Assembly: GCA_039602395.1 (NCBI GenBank)
Contig: JBCNJP010000025.1
Span: 100,926,124 to 100,990,123 of the forward strand
Reading direction: 5' to 3'
Source: Deinandra increscens subsp. villosa
Lineage: Eukaryota > Streptophyta > Magnoliopsida > Asterales > Asteraceae
DNA length: 64,000 nucleotides
Shown here piece after piece: positions 20,346-31,929 of this stretch. Both the position numbers and the translations under genes were made by a program. Below the pieces are notes generated by a model. The model was not told where the DNA came from, did not search any database, and saw only the letters and a program-made list of their open reading frames with translations. Position 1 is the stretch's first letter, and the number at the start of each line of letters is the position of its first letter.

Positions 20346-22770
20346 TGGTGAGCACGGCTTTTAAATAAATAATGTTATACTATTTTTGGTCATGATCAGA
20401 TATGGTTTGAGTCCTAATTACGATTACTCATCTTGAACATCATCGTTTATGGATTGTGATTTTGAGGCTGGATTGCTAGGAATGAGTTAATTTGGTTGAA
20501 TAATTCAGAGTGATGCACATCACTTGTTTGATGAAATGTCTAAGTGAAGTGAAGGCCTTTGTTCATTTAGTAGTTTGTTGATTCCTGATCACCTTATTAT
20601 GACATAAAACTAATGATATATATATATATCATGTCCTAGTTATGACTAACTAATGATATTTTATGCATATATGTTAAGATCTGTTAGTCTGTTAAGTACT
20701 GTTTCTGATTGTTTATTGGTTTTCTTAATTCAATGGGTGCCTAAACCCCTATGCATTTTTAAGATTTTATCTCCTATATAAAGTGTGCATTAATTGGTGA
20801 AGTACAGGTGATGACATTTGGCTTTAAATTAGCTCTTTATAAAGATCTCTAATTGTTGTTAGATCATCAAGCCTTATGTGTCACATTGAATCAAAGTATA
20901 TATAAAGGGAAATTGCTACTCATGTTGTTAGGTTCATGGAAATGGTTGTAACGAAGTCCTTAAATCTGCACAAAATTTGTGTTAGTTTTAGGGTTGGTAT
21001 CATTAGATTAATGTTTATGTCAAACTTTTGCCTGCCTGGGTCTTCACGTGAGACCGGATCTTTTTGAAATCTAGGACCGAAGAAACTAGACTGCTCGAGT
21101 CATTGCAGTTCAGTCCCTATAACCTGAATATGCTCACCCCCTACTTGAAGATAATACATTACTTAATTTATCTGCAGGGAGTTTTGCAGCATGGTCAAAC
21201 ACCCATTAAATTTGCTTTTGAGTGAAGATGTCAAGAAACCGAGAGTTGAGAGTAAGTTTCCTCTTTCTTCCGTAGACAGATAACGAAATGTTGGGATTAG
21301 TTTGGAAGGCAACGAACATTGATGGAATCAAGTTCAATTTTCAAATATTGTTTGTTTTTAGGCACATCCCCTATTCTCCTTTCGTTGGCTTTCTAGATTG
21401 ATTTTCTTCTGAAAAACTTTTGGAGCTAATTTGGTATTAGTTAACTTGGACTATGGGTACAGTTTGGGTTCGGTTTCTTTAATACCTATAAACGAAACCT
21501 GTTGATTATATTCGGTTTTTTAGAATAAGTTCCTGTAACATGCTTCTAATAGAATAGAATGGGGCTCATTGTCGTCTTATTCGCTTTTTTCTAGTTTCTT
21601 CGATTATTTGTGTTTACTACATTTTTGTGATGGTTTTAGCCTTATAAATCATCCACACTATGATCGTGACCCCTATGATGTTTGTGGTTAGTTTTCCTAA
21701 GCGATGATTATACTTGAACAGTTGATGCAAATGATGAGCTCTTTGTGAAATGTTTTACCTTTTTTTTGTTTCTTTTTCATTACATCTCAATAAGCAAAGT
21801 CAAAATATTCCATGATGGAGAATTTGTGAAGTTTTCATGAATAGGTTATGTAAATGGTAAGGTTAACTACATTAAGTTATGCTAGATGTTGATGAACTTT
21901 TGGTACACAAGTTAGATGAAAAAGGTTAAGATGTTAGATTATCTTTGTGATGAGTTCTTCACCATCATTTTAGGTTCTAGAAATAGATTTGGATTTGGGT
22001 CTAAGAGTACTTGGGAATCACAAAGATGTTATAAACTTGTGTTAATATGTGTACAAGTTAAATTCTTTTGAGATACATGTTAAGCACTTAAACACAATAT
22101 TGAATGCTTGTTTCCTATCACCTGATGAGGGGAGTAAGGTTATAATCGAGGAATCGGTTGATGTTAGTCAATCTATTCGTAGAAGAAATAGTCAATAGAT
22201 TGCCCGAGCATGTAGGAAAGATCTGGCACCGGATGATGAAGGTGATAAGATGATGGAAATGAAGAATTTGAGATAACGAAAATGCCTCTCACATGAGAGG
22301 TAAACGAGAATCGGTTAACATAATTTATAGATGATATTAGTTTTAGATACGAAAAACGTTCAAATTGAAAAGGATGAATTTTAAACAAACCTCGAGAACC
22401 AAAAGGGAGTTAACTATGTTGATTTTTATTTCAGGTTACATATTGTAGTATTTTGATTATCGTATATATTATGACCCAAAATTTAGGAACTCTTTCACTA
22501 AAAACACAATAAATTACTATGCTTATGAATTTAATTAAGTAAATAAACATATAAATGTAAAATGTCAGCTCCAAATAATATGATTATCTTTTCTAAGTCT
22601 TGTTTGCAAGTGAAATCAGATTCTATCGAAGTACATAACTCTACATCAAATGATTAAAAGGAAAAGCAACATAAATACAATACAATCTATTAATTTTTCT
22701 TGAATAAAGATTCCTAAAGAGTTTATAGGATAAAACTATCACAACATGCACATTGTAATACTCGAACATG
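20346..22770 (+). other. Gene-free stretch; possible downstream untranslated exon at 21178-21251
   Basis: No domain-bearing frame was found. A 74-bp segment, 21178-21251, is bounded by a good acceptor (TTTATCTGCAG) and donor (GTAAGT) and is less AT-rich than its surroundings. With the GTGAGC just after the AP2-like stop codon it could be a 3'-UTR exon of that gene. Its own frame is short (MVKHPLNLLLSEDVKKPRVE). The rest is ordinary AT-rich spacer. Confidence 0.35.
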
Positions 22771-23283
22771 TCAAGATTCATTCGATGATGTTTGAGTTGA
22801 TTTGTTTGAATTCGTCCAAGACTCCATCTCATGAACAACCTTGCTCCCATCACTTTCCACCACCAACACCTCCTCCCCAAAGTGCACATGGCGTGAAGCC
22901 ACATTGTTCAACTCGATCGCCTGATCTTGTGGCGAACCATCGACAGACCAAGACCTACTCATGGCCTTGGTCGTCTGGTTCGAGACAGTACTGCGACGAG
23001 GGGTTACTGGATGAGAAGGAAACCCTCGTCGTGAATATGCATGGTCATGGGTGTAGGGCAATTCTTTGCCACAACAACCCTTAAAGCATGTGTACAAATA
23101 GGTCAACAACCAAAATACCCATGGAGATCCGATCAAGATCAATGCGAGTCCGGGAAACCATGGTTGTGAAATGTTGGGTGCGAAAACGTAACATGTTAAG
23201 AAAATACCACCGGCAAAAACCAAAACGAAGAAGAGGGAGGAGATTAAAGGGACCCTTAAATCTCCATCCCTTGCATCCTCCAT
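22771..23283 (-). CDS. Two-span membrane protein of unknown function, 170 aa
   Basis: Single-exon frame on the minus strand, ATG at 23283. Two hydrophobic segments, residues about 12-35 (LISSLFFVLVFAGGIFLTCY) and 44-65 (GLALILIGSPWVFWLLTYLY), are predicted to span the membrane as a hairpin. A Cys-rich CFKGCCG follows the second span, and a polar Ser/Thr/Asn-rich tail of about 100 residues, probably cytosolic, completes the protein. From memory it resembles a family of small plant transmembrane proteins with no known function; no enzymatic motif is seen. No splice sites are needed, and composition is clearly coding compared with the flanks. The frames on the opposite strand are shadows. Confidence 0.75.
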   Translation of the reverse strand: MEDARDGDLRVPLISSLFFVLVFAGGIFLTCYVFAPNISQPWFPGLALILIGSPWVFWLLTYLYTCFKGCCGKELPYTHDHAYSRRGFPSHPVTPRRSTVSNQTTKAMSRSWSVDGSPQDQAIELNNVASRHVHFGEEVLVVESDGSKVVHEMESWTNSNKSTQTSSNES

Positions 23284-24080
23284 AGTTTTAATATCTTGAT
23301 TCCATTTCCATTTTCATAGCTATCTTTCATCATCATAATTCCATTCCCTTTGATCTTCTGACCTTTGTTTTGGTATTATGAATTTTACTTGTGTTTCTCT
23401 CTCCTCACATCTCTCCTTTTTTAGGGGTTTGTTATATTAATATGTTTGTGAAATTTGTCAATTTACCCACCATTTGTGTTGAGAAAATGTAGGGTTTTTA
23501 TAAGGAAAATCTTCTATGTTTTATTTTACTCTGCAGCCATACAATATTGAGGAAGAACTAGGAAGATAAGATTCACACATGAATTGTTTTTAAATAAATG
23601 TTAATATGTTTGAGAAGATACTTCGTTGGAGAACTACACACATATAGAGAGAGTTTTCCTATAAAATGAGTTTCAAGTTAAAAATGTAGGAAGCTAAAGG
23701 GAATGTAGCATTGTGTACATTTATAATTCAACACGGTTATAAGTGGAAAATTGCGTAACGTAAATGCCCTAGTTGTGTTGTTATCGCAATTGTTTTTTTA
23801 ATTTCTTTCTTCCAAATTTAACAAACTTATATTATAATTAAGACTAAATTACGGAAATCTATCATTTTTTACGTTTATTGACAAATTCATGTCTCATTCT
23901 TTATGTTTAAAAATCTCCTTTATGTAAATAATTTGTTGCAACTTTCATCATTTAGCCTAACATTCATTTTATTTAATTATGTCAAGTCTACTTTATAGGG
24001 ACTACTAGTGTATATACCTTAATATGAGTAGGTCCTGGTCCGTCGATATATACATTATACACTAAAGAGTAAATTTTATA
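23284..24080. other. Upstream region of the membrane-protein gene
   Basis: AT-rich, no coding frame. The first 150 bp or so (read on the minus strand) should hold the leader and promoter of the 22771-23283 gene. A CT/GA-rich tract at 23395-23420 lies there, but no TATA box could be assigned with confidence. Confidence 0.4.
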
Positions 24081-24860
24081 GGGTTGTTGTTCGACCTACT
24101 ATTTTATATGGAACAGATTGTTGGGCTATCAAGACAGACGCAAGCTTGTAAGCTAGAGGTTGTCGAGATGAGGATGTTGAGGTGGATGAGTGGGCGTACA
24201 CGGTTGGACAAAATAATGAATGAGGTTGTTCAAAAAAGATTTGCGGTGGCTAGTATTTCGAGAAGATTAGGGATAGGAGATTGAGATGGTATGAGCACGT
24301 GAAGAAGAAACAATTGACAAAGCCAGTTCGATCTATGGATACCATCGCTGTTGATAGGGGAGAAGGAGAGGGAACCTAAACTGACATGGGATGAGTTGAT
24401 TACGCATGATCTGCTAGACTTGCACATGATATGGTCGAGGATAAGACTATGTGGAGGCGTAGAGGTTAAGGACTCATAGGGAGGGAGCAGGGGTTCAGTT
24501 TATCTCTTAGCGTCATCGTAGAGGCTTAGTTTTTTTTTTTAAAAGAAAATTTTTTATGGTAGCCTATGTATGTTACGTGTATCTTGGTTTTATGTTTCTG
24601 TATGTTGTTTATAATGTGTTGTGTACTAATGTTTTGGGCTTAACTTTTTAGTTTAGCCCCTTGTTTTGGTGTTTGTTTGTTTTCAGGTGTTAAGCACCAA
24701 GTTGCCGATTTCACTTCTCTCACTTCCCCGTAGGTTTTGAAGTTGAGAATCTCTTTGAAAGCAACTCCGCTATCCTTTTGGGATAGAGGAAAGACTTACA
24801 TATATCTACCCACCCTAACAATAGCGTTACCATTGGTGGGACAAAATTATTGGGTCCTGT
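24080..24860 (+). mobile_element. LINE retrotransposon 3' end (reverse transcriptase C-terminus, decayed)
   Basis: The frame at 24084-24284 encodes KLEVVEMRMLRWMSGRTRLD, characteristic of the C-terminus of plant LINE reverse transcriptases. A preceding piece in another frame (RPTILYGTDCWAIK) and a following piece (RLRWYEHVKKKQLTKPVRSM) match the same protein, so there are at least two frameshifts plus stops. The 3' part (24740-24830) has the GTTGAGAATCTCTTTGAAAG and GGGATAGAGGAAAG words of plant LINE tails. Only the 3' end is present, as expected of 5'-truncated LINE insertion. Confidence 0.8.
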
Positions 24861-25454
24861 TGTATGTGATACGACTTGCGACTTTTTTATTTTGTACGAT
24901 ATATTTTTTTTTATTTTGTCCACCATAGATTTAGAACTCTCACCACTTGAAATGACAAACCCTTATACAACAGCAAGTTACCGTTAAAGGATAACTCTAT
25001 TTGAGTTTTATTACGTGCTATTGTTTAGCCAAGTACACTTGGGATTTTCTTCAAAAATAGGATTGGAGGACTATGATCTGACATCGGTTCATTAGGTTGT
25101 GTTTTTTACCTTGATCTTTGTAGAAATTGCCGTTCAATGCTATATAACCGAGTCCACCCCTTCAATTACTATTTTCACCTCCCACCACCACCCCAAACCA
25201 ATTTTAAGAGATTCTATTTCAAAAGAATATAAAAAGAAAAACAAACATACACAAAAATCATCTACAAAGTATCTTTAACTTAACAAATGTGCTACAGATT
25301 TTACATTATACTTCACAGTTCACAGTGTGGTGGTGCCCATGTATTTTAATCAATAATCATAAGATAAGTTGATAACCCCTGGCTCATGGGGAACAAATAA
25401 GCTTACAACCATACACTTCCACTTATGGTCACATATTATATGCATAAAACATCA
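24861..25454. other. Spacer and probable 3' UTR of the CAT9-type gene
   Basis: No gene. The last 100-300 bp before 25455 should contain the transporter's 3' UTR on the minus strand; no polyadenylation site was assigned. Confidence 0.4.
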
Positions 25455-28400
25455 TTAAGCTTCGGCTTCTGATGCTCTATGGTAATAAATGGCGGTGTCA
25501 CTTGCAGGATTTGCGTTATATTGCCCATAAAATGCGTATACACAGACCGCAACAATGCTAAGGACAACAAATCTCACCCATGCTTCGTAGTGAAGCTGCA
25601 TATTGCATATGGATATTACCGTCAGTCCGTATAATTGGTGGTACAAACACTTGATTTAACATATTTAGGCAGATATATTATTAAAATTCAAAAGGGTACA
25701 AACGGCAAACCTGAGCGAAAAGGAACATATTAAAGAAGATACAAACAGCAGGCACTATTGGAACCCATGGGCAAGAGAAGCCAGGTGGATCTCTATAGAC
25801 CTGCATGAAGGTAACAGAAAAAGAAGTGGTGGATTGAAGAGATGGAGAATGGATAAGGACTAAAATATGGTCAATAAAGCAACTGATAATCAATATGAAT
25901 ATGTATTTTCCAAGCTAGGGTCTCTCCGGGAGAGATCTCTTTATCCTTTGGGATAGAATGGATACAATAAGGTGTGCCCTCATCTCACCGTCCCTGGATC
26001 CCACTCTTGAGTGGGATGGGATTTTGCCAGGTGTGTTTGTTAGTTGGTTATGCATTTATATTTATTTTGCAGGTTTTTCATATTCTAGCATATTATTGAT
26101 GCCATTGCATATCCCTAAGGTGGGTTAAATGCAACATATGAGGTTATGAAAGGAAAAATTGTTGTTGCGTGATATTAATGCAATTTTCCCTAGAACGGGG
26201 CATTTGCATATATCCACCTCTAAATTTGTGAAATTGCATATATTCCCAAATCATGCTTAAAGAACATTGTACATTATGCATTGAAAACTTGTATTTTGGG
26301 GAAATATGCAAATTTTTTTCAAAGTAGGGGGATATATGCAATTTTCCCTAAAAGTTATAACAGCAAAGTCACACACACCTTAAATTCTACACCTGTACCA
26401 CCAAGGCAAAGCCCCTTAGTAATATGCCAGTATATAATAGGCATTAATATGAATGTGAATGTTCTCAATGGGACACCTTGGTGGTAAAGTGGTGACTCAT
26501 GAACTAAAAGGTCATGGGTTCAAATCCTGCAAAGTGTAGGTGTGACGATTTTAACCGTTCAAAAGAAAATATGAATGTGACTCCACTTACTAGTCTAAAT
26601 TGAAGATCTGCAGCTGCAAAGATCGCAATAGCTACGGGTAAAATAAGAAATATATCTGCAAGATTCGAAACACTATAGCGGTATAGAATTCCAGCAACAA
26701 AACCACAACAAGCAATCACGGTAATGCACGTGATGCCTTCCATCCTCTTTGAGACTTGACTGTCATCCCAACGAAGGCTCATCACACATGCTGCCACAAC
26801 AGAATAACCTGCCTGCATCAAATCACATAATCGTGTTGAAAACATACACAAGAATGTGCAATGTTTTTTGTTCACAAAATTTCAAAAAACTATACCAGTG
26901 ATCCAACAGATAGGATATGTGACAGCAGTGTCACATTTAACAGTCCAGCCAGAATAAATGCAACAATTCCAACCCAGATTTGAGAGTGAATTGGAGTGTG
27001 ACGTGTCGGATGAACTTTAGCAAATATTGCAGGTAATAACCCATCTCTTCCAAGCCCGAGATACAAGCGAGACTGCTCATATTAAAAAATAAAGTTATCT
27101 AAATGGTTGAGCAAGTGAGCAACAAAAAAATATATAGAATTTTCTTACCTGGACATAAAGGCCAACCAGTAGAGTTGTTGTGAGCCCGGCAATTGCACCA
27201 ATGCTGATTAAGACCGATACAAAGTTTAAGCCTTTGGATTTAAAAGCCTCTGCCAAGGGAGCATCTTCACCAAGTAATTTATAAGGTACCATACCCGTTA
27301 TAACTAAGCAAACACCAATGTATAATACAACACATACAAGAAGGCTCCCAATGATGCCTATTGGCAGATCCCGCTGAGAGTATCAAGTATAAGAAAACTT
27401 GAATAACCGAATCAGATACAGTGAAAAAGCAAGATCCAACTTTATGACTACCTGTGGTCTTTTAGATTCTTCAGCTGAATTAGCAACGGCATCAAATCCA
27501 ACATATGCAAAAAAAGCTACCGTCGCTCCAGTCAACATGGATTTAAAACCATTCGGAGCAAAAGGGGACCAGTTTGAATCATCAACCTCAAAAGTACCAA
27601 CAATGATGACCACAAGAACAATAATTACCTGCCGGGAGCCGGAAAAAAATTATAACTCTATAATCACTAAGCAAGTAAGCATAATATTAAAAGTTACTCA
27701 AACTGGTCGACCTTGGTGATGGTCATGATAGTATTTATTAGCGTGGATTCTCCAACACCACGGCATAAGATTATAGTCAAAATTACTAGAAGGATGGGTG
27801 CCAATATGTTTATAGATAAAAACCCGAAGATATCATCACTGCCATGTCCAACCCACTTTGGAATATTATCCTTGAAAGAGGGTATGAGCTCAAATATATT
27901 TATAATGTAGCTTGCTAAGCTCCGGGCTATGCTAGCTGCACCAATATGATAATCAAGCATCATTTGTGTAAACACAAGAAAAGCAGTGAGCTCATTAAAA
28001 GCTGTGTATGTGTACAAGTATGCTCCCCCAACGACTGCAGGAAAACGAGAAGCCAGCTCAGCGTAACATAGAGCATTCAGGACACATGATGCTCCTGCAA
28101 GCAGGAAGCTAATGGTAACTCCTGCAGTCAAAATGTGTAAGCATTACTCAGGATTGAAATTTGAATGTACCATTTTACGATATCAGGTACATGAGACAGC
28201 TTAGATAACATTTTAAGGTTTTCAAATTACCAGCTTACATGTTTTAGCAACATTATTGGATAAATGATAAACGTCCATAATATTCGGTGTATTCATATGG
28301 CCAAGATAACCATTGCAAAGCTCTTCAGAACATGCAACTTATGTGTGCAGCTTTTTATGGATGAACATGTGAAATCTAAAACTTTATAAAAAGTAAAACA

Positions 28401-28984
28401 TCTAATCATTTGTTGTGATTGTGAAGTTGAACAACTTAAAATGTGTAATATACTAATAGTTATCTTAGAGTGATTCAGAGATCAGAATATAATCTACAAT
28501 AATGAGAATTATTGAGTATCAAGTTACAGATACTGTTTGCAACGTTTCAATCAGGAAAGCAATATAGGTACTGAAACCCTAGATCAAACAAAGGAATCAT
28601 TCTAATAATCTCTAGCATGTCTATGCACTTGAAATCAGTGAACTGTAATATGATATGAAGGACAGAACTCAGATTACACGATAAAATTCAACCGTAAAAT
28701 CAATTGATTACAGATTTTAACTATTGATGATATCGCAAGTAAAAGGAGGTTTGAATTGGCAGATTCAACTAACCAGGACCGGCATCACGAGCGACGGTGC
28801 CGGTGACGACGAAGATACCGGCACCAATAGACGCACCAATGCCTAGAAGAATCAAGTCAAAAGGTCCGAGACGGCGGACGAGACCTTCTCCGTCGTTTGA
28901 ACGGACGATGTCAGATGATTTTCCTAATGGTTTACTTCTGAGAGCAGAAGAAGAAAGGTGAGAGAAAAATGAAGAAGCACTCAT
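25455..28984 (-). CDS. CAT9: Cationic amino acid transporter, CAT9-type, 8 exons, 550 aa
   Basis: Plant CAT proteins of the APC superfamily move amino acids across membranes by about 14 spans. Arabidopsis CAT9 has been reported in endomembranes and linked to glutamine homeostasis. Exons inferred from GT-AG sites: 28984-28774, 28121-27712, 27628-27452, 27373-27149, 27072-26896, 26812-26591, 25800-25711 and 25595-25455. They total 1653 bp with all junctions in frame. Landmarks: FDLILLGIGASIGAGIFVVT in exon 1, SFLLAGASCVLNALCYAELA in exon 2, NWSPFAPNGFKSMLTGATVA in exon 3, GLTTTLLVGLYVQ in exon 4, GFSCPWVPIVPAVCIFFNMF in exon 7. The length is close to Arabidopsis CAT9 (about 570 aa), and the N-terminus FFSHLSSSALRSKPL fits CAT9 better than other CATs. 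No stop or frameshift is seen. Intron 6 holds three repeats. It is probably functional. Confidence 0.93.
25905..26050 (+). mobile_element. LINE 3'-tail fragment in CAT9 intron 6
   Basis: GGGAGAGATCTCTTTATCC, TTTGGGATAGAATGGA and GGGATGGGATTTTGCCAGG are variants of the tail words seen at 24740-24830 and 34660-34770. It lies between exons 7 and 6, opposite to the gene. Confidence 0.55.
26185..26356. mobile_element. Small foldback (MITE-like) in CAT9 intron 6
   Basis: TGCAATTTTCCCTAGA ... TTGCATATATCCACCTC at the left pairs with GGGGGATATATGCAATTTTC at the right when inverted; the inner words GCATATATTCCC and GGGGAAATATGC also pair. About 170 bp, noncoding. Confidence 0.5.
26460..26575 (+). mobile_element. 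tRNA-derived SINE-like element in CAT9 intron 6
   Basis: Box-A-like TTGGTGGTAAAGTGG (26479) and box-B-like GGGTTCAAATCC (26517), spaced as in tRNA-derived SINEs and followed by A-rich sequence. The orientation is opposite to the gene. Confidence 0.5.
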
Positions 28985-29170
28985 CCTGATTTTGAATCTA
29001 GAAGATTGTAACGTGATTCTCTCCCTCCTCTCTCTGTCTCCAAGAAAAGTGACGGAGAGAAGTTCACCGGAGAAAGAGATGATGGCGGAGGTATGTGAAT
29101 CTGTGGAGATTGATTAACCATTAACGTCGTCGTTATCACAGATTCGGTAGGCTTGCGGGAGGCCTTGGAT
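28985..29170 (-). promoter_or_regulatory. CAT9-type leader and proximal promoter
   Basis: Read on the minus strand, the 150 bp before the start codon are CT-rich (CTCTCTCCGTCAC, AGAGAGAGGAGGGAGAGAAT), as is usual for plant 5' leaders. No TATA box was assigned; a CT-rich initiator-type promoter is plausible. Confidence 0.4.
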
Positions 29171-29599
29171 CGCCGTCAAAAAGGACCGGACGAAGAAAAC
29201 CATAACATATCGTTTTTATTAATTAAAAAATAAATCAAAGATCAAGACAAAAAGATAACCGTAATAAGAGCATTCGGTCCTAGCTTTTGTGGCAAGAGTT
29301 AGGGAACCAATCCGAGCTTGACAAAGATTTACCTTGGTCATTTCCAAACGAACTTAAACCACCTTCAACGCTAATGTTAAAAGCGCGTCCTTCTTCTCAC
29401 ATGAAAGTCTAATCATCATGTCATATTAGTTTTTTATAAATTTTAAAGAATCCTTCTCACATGTCTATTGTAACCTCAACGCTAAAATACCTACACTTCT
29501 CACATACACCACTTTAAATGTATATATATATATATATTGTGAGAGAGGAAAAAAATTACAAAGAAAACCCCACATACGCCACATTTCGGGAAGGATTTT
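29171..29599. other. Spacer, no gene seen
   Basis: AT-rich, with a short TATA run at 29518-29540. GAGCATTCGGTCC at 29269 resembles one end of a GAGCATTC-type MITE, but no matching end was found. Confidence 0.4.
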
Positions 29600-29950
29600 G
29601 CCCAAAAAATTTATCTGCCACAACTCCAAAATGTGGAGCACGCCGGACTGATCTCATCCACGTCGGCGACAGATTTTTGTTCACCCTCCACGTTGGAGGT
29701 GGTCTTATGGTGTATTTGGAAGAACCGGAATGAGATGATCTTTAAAGAGGGAACGAAAGGTGCGGACTTTATTGTCGAGGAGATTAAGTCATTTTCCTTT
29801 ATTGGCTTAAGTTTAGAGGTAAGAAACACTTGTTAGATTGGGATAGTTGGCGTAGTTTCATTTGCTTTAATCAAATCATGTAATCTCATTTTTTAGCTTC
29901 TTGGTAGTTGTTTTTATAAAAGTTCGGTTGTTCTAAAAAAAAGCATTCCG
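29600..29950 (+). mobile_element. L1-type LINE 3' fragment
   Basis: The frame 29633-29836 encodes VVLWCIWKNRNEMIFKEGTK, the WCIWKxRN.xIF signature near the C-terminus (zf-RVT region) of plant L1-type polyproteins. A T/A-rich 3' end closes it at about 29945. 5'-truncated. Confidence 0.75.
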
Positions 29951-29982
29951 TTCTTTATATAATATCTTATTCTTAAATTTTA

Positions 29983-31236
29983 GAGTAAATTACGGAGTTC
30001 GTCCCTGTGGTTTGCACGAATTTCACATATAGTCCTTAGCTTTCATTTATTACGGATTTAGTCCCCAACATTTGACAAACCGTTGCAGATTTAGTCCTTC
30101 CGTCTAACTTCAGTTAAAAACTTCTGTTAACTTTTTTAAAATTCCTATAATGCCCTCACCCTTTTATTTAATTTTAATAAAAAGAAATTATAAAATATAA
30201 AATTATAATAGCGACCGACCACCTGTTTATCATCATCATCCGGCACCCCAATCTCCGGCGAGCCCTATCTCCGACGACCCCAATCTCTGAGTGACCCCAT
30301 CTTCGATGACACCCATATCAGGCGACACCTCTATTACCTTCACCACCATTTTCTCCAAAACATTTTCATCGTGACACCCCACCACCATCTCCATCGGTAA
30401 TCCCCACTTCCATCTGAGATTCACTCAACACTTCAATTTTTTAACAAAATCACCACACTCACACAATAGCAGATCACTCACACCACGGAATGGACTTCGA
30501 TCTACCAACAGATCTCATCGATAAAACTCAGATCGGATTCCGACGAGCCGCCGGACTGTCATCGTTTGACCGGAACGACACAACTCTACCATCCATTTCT
30601 ACTGTCGAAGCGTCGATAGCCTTGAGTTCAGGCGAGGATTTTAGTGTAAAGTATCGATGCCGGAGAGCGGTGTCGGGAATCGCCGTGATAGGAGCGGTTG
30701 ACGGAGGAACAACAACGGGAGACGGAGGTGTAGCGTCGGGAGCGGCCTTCGGGGAAACGGTTGGTAAGGCGGTAGGCGACTGAGAGAGCACAGATCCGGC
30801 GGCCATGCCTCCGTTAACTGTTTATGTTCACCACAATCACCAATTTCCGTCACGGCATAGATTGAATCGAGGAGAATATTGTCCAGATCGGAGTTGTTCT
30901 ATAAATATAATGCAGATCGAAATATTATGCAGATGGAGGTCGGCAGAATCGGAAGTGGTTTTGGTTGTGGATTCGTCCCGTTTATGTATTCTTTTTTTTT
31001 TTAGGTTTTATTATTTTTGTTTTTTTTTTTTTTTGAGTTTAAATATTTTAATATTTATGGAGGGGTATAAATGTCAATTCACACTCACTTAACAGAAAAA
31101 ATTAACGGTCATCCATCCTAGGGACGCTATCCGCAACGGTTTGTTAAACGTTGGAGACTAAATCCGTAATAAATGAAAGCTAAGGACTATATGTGAAATT
31201 CGTGTAAACCACAGGGACGAAATCCGTAATTTACTC
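29983..31236. mobile_element. Mutator-like element 3, TSD TAAATTTTA, GC-rich interior
   Basis: A perfect 9-bp TSD TAAATTTTA (29974-29982 and 31237-31245) flanks termini GAGTAAATTACGGA and TCCGTAATTTACTC. Inverted similarity continues for about 150 bp (GTCCCTGTGGTTT with AAACCACAGGGAC; CATTTATTACGGATTTAGTC with its complement). The interior 30230-30960 is GC-rich with open frames on both strands (30490-30783 plus, 30528-30806 minus). No transposase is present. The composition suggests captured host exons (Pack-MULE). The plus frame begins MDFDLPTDLIDKTQIGFRRA, which looks like a genuine protein start, but I cannot name the donor. Confidence 0.88.
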
Positions 31237-31344
31237 TAAATTTTAAGAAAAATATAAGAAATGTTTAATTTTTCTTTTATATTGGGATCTTTATATATAA
31301 ACTTTAAGGGATATATATAAGAGATTGGTAAATATATCAATCTA

Positions 31345-31755
31345 TTACATATAGGGATGGGTAAAACGAACCCCCCCCCCCCCCCCCCCGAGTTGTGAAA
31401 ATCGTGAAAATTCTTCAAAATCGAGGTCAAAAATCAATTTTTTTTCATTCTTTTTATAATGGTTCTCTAGGTTATAGACTACCTACATGTGAAAAAAAAA
31501 CAGAAAAAACGCCCAGTAGTTTTCTTAAATATCCAAAACCCGTCTTGTTACATATGTAACAAGACGGTTTTAGGATACTTTTTTAAAAAAATTACTCGGC
31601 ATTTTTTTCTATTTTTTCCACCCGGGGGTAGCCTATAACCTAGAGAACCACCATAAAAAATGAAAGGAAAAAAATGATTTTTGACCCCATTTTTGAAAAA
31701 TTTTCATGGTTTTCTCAACTTTGAGTGGTTTTCATTATACTCATCCCCTGTATGT
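31345..31755. mobile_element. Fully palindromic foldback element
   Basis: The halves are complementary along nearly the whole length. ATAGGGATGGGTAAAACGAA (left) faces TCATTATACTCATCCCC (right), and GGTTCTCTAGGTTATAGAC faces GCCTATAACCTAGAGAACC. At the centre, CCGTCTTGTTACATATGTAA and its continuation (31540-31567) form an uninterrupted 28-bp palindrome. A C-tract (31371-31389) lies in the left arm only. Confidence 0.8.
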
Positions 31756-31929
31756 ATATATGTGATATATATCATCTCATATGTCACACATACATAATAA
31801 TTTTTTTAAGTTTTATTCGTAAACCCAAAACTCAACCCTAATTCAGTTCCATCTTAATCGGGTTCGGATTCTCCGGGTTTCAACTTAATCACGTTCGTGT
31901 AATTCAGATTGCGTTTACCAAACGGTTTC

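Noticed and set aside
22746..23285. Plus-strand frames over the membrane-protein gene
   Set aside because: Shadows of the minus-strand coding sequence, with no recognisable product.
30236..31092. Independent host genes at 30.2-31.1 kb
   Set aside because: The frames lie wholly inside a Mutator-like element with a perfect 9-bp TSD; treated as captured sequence.
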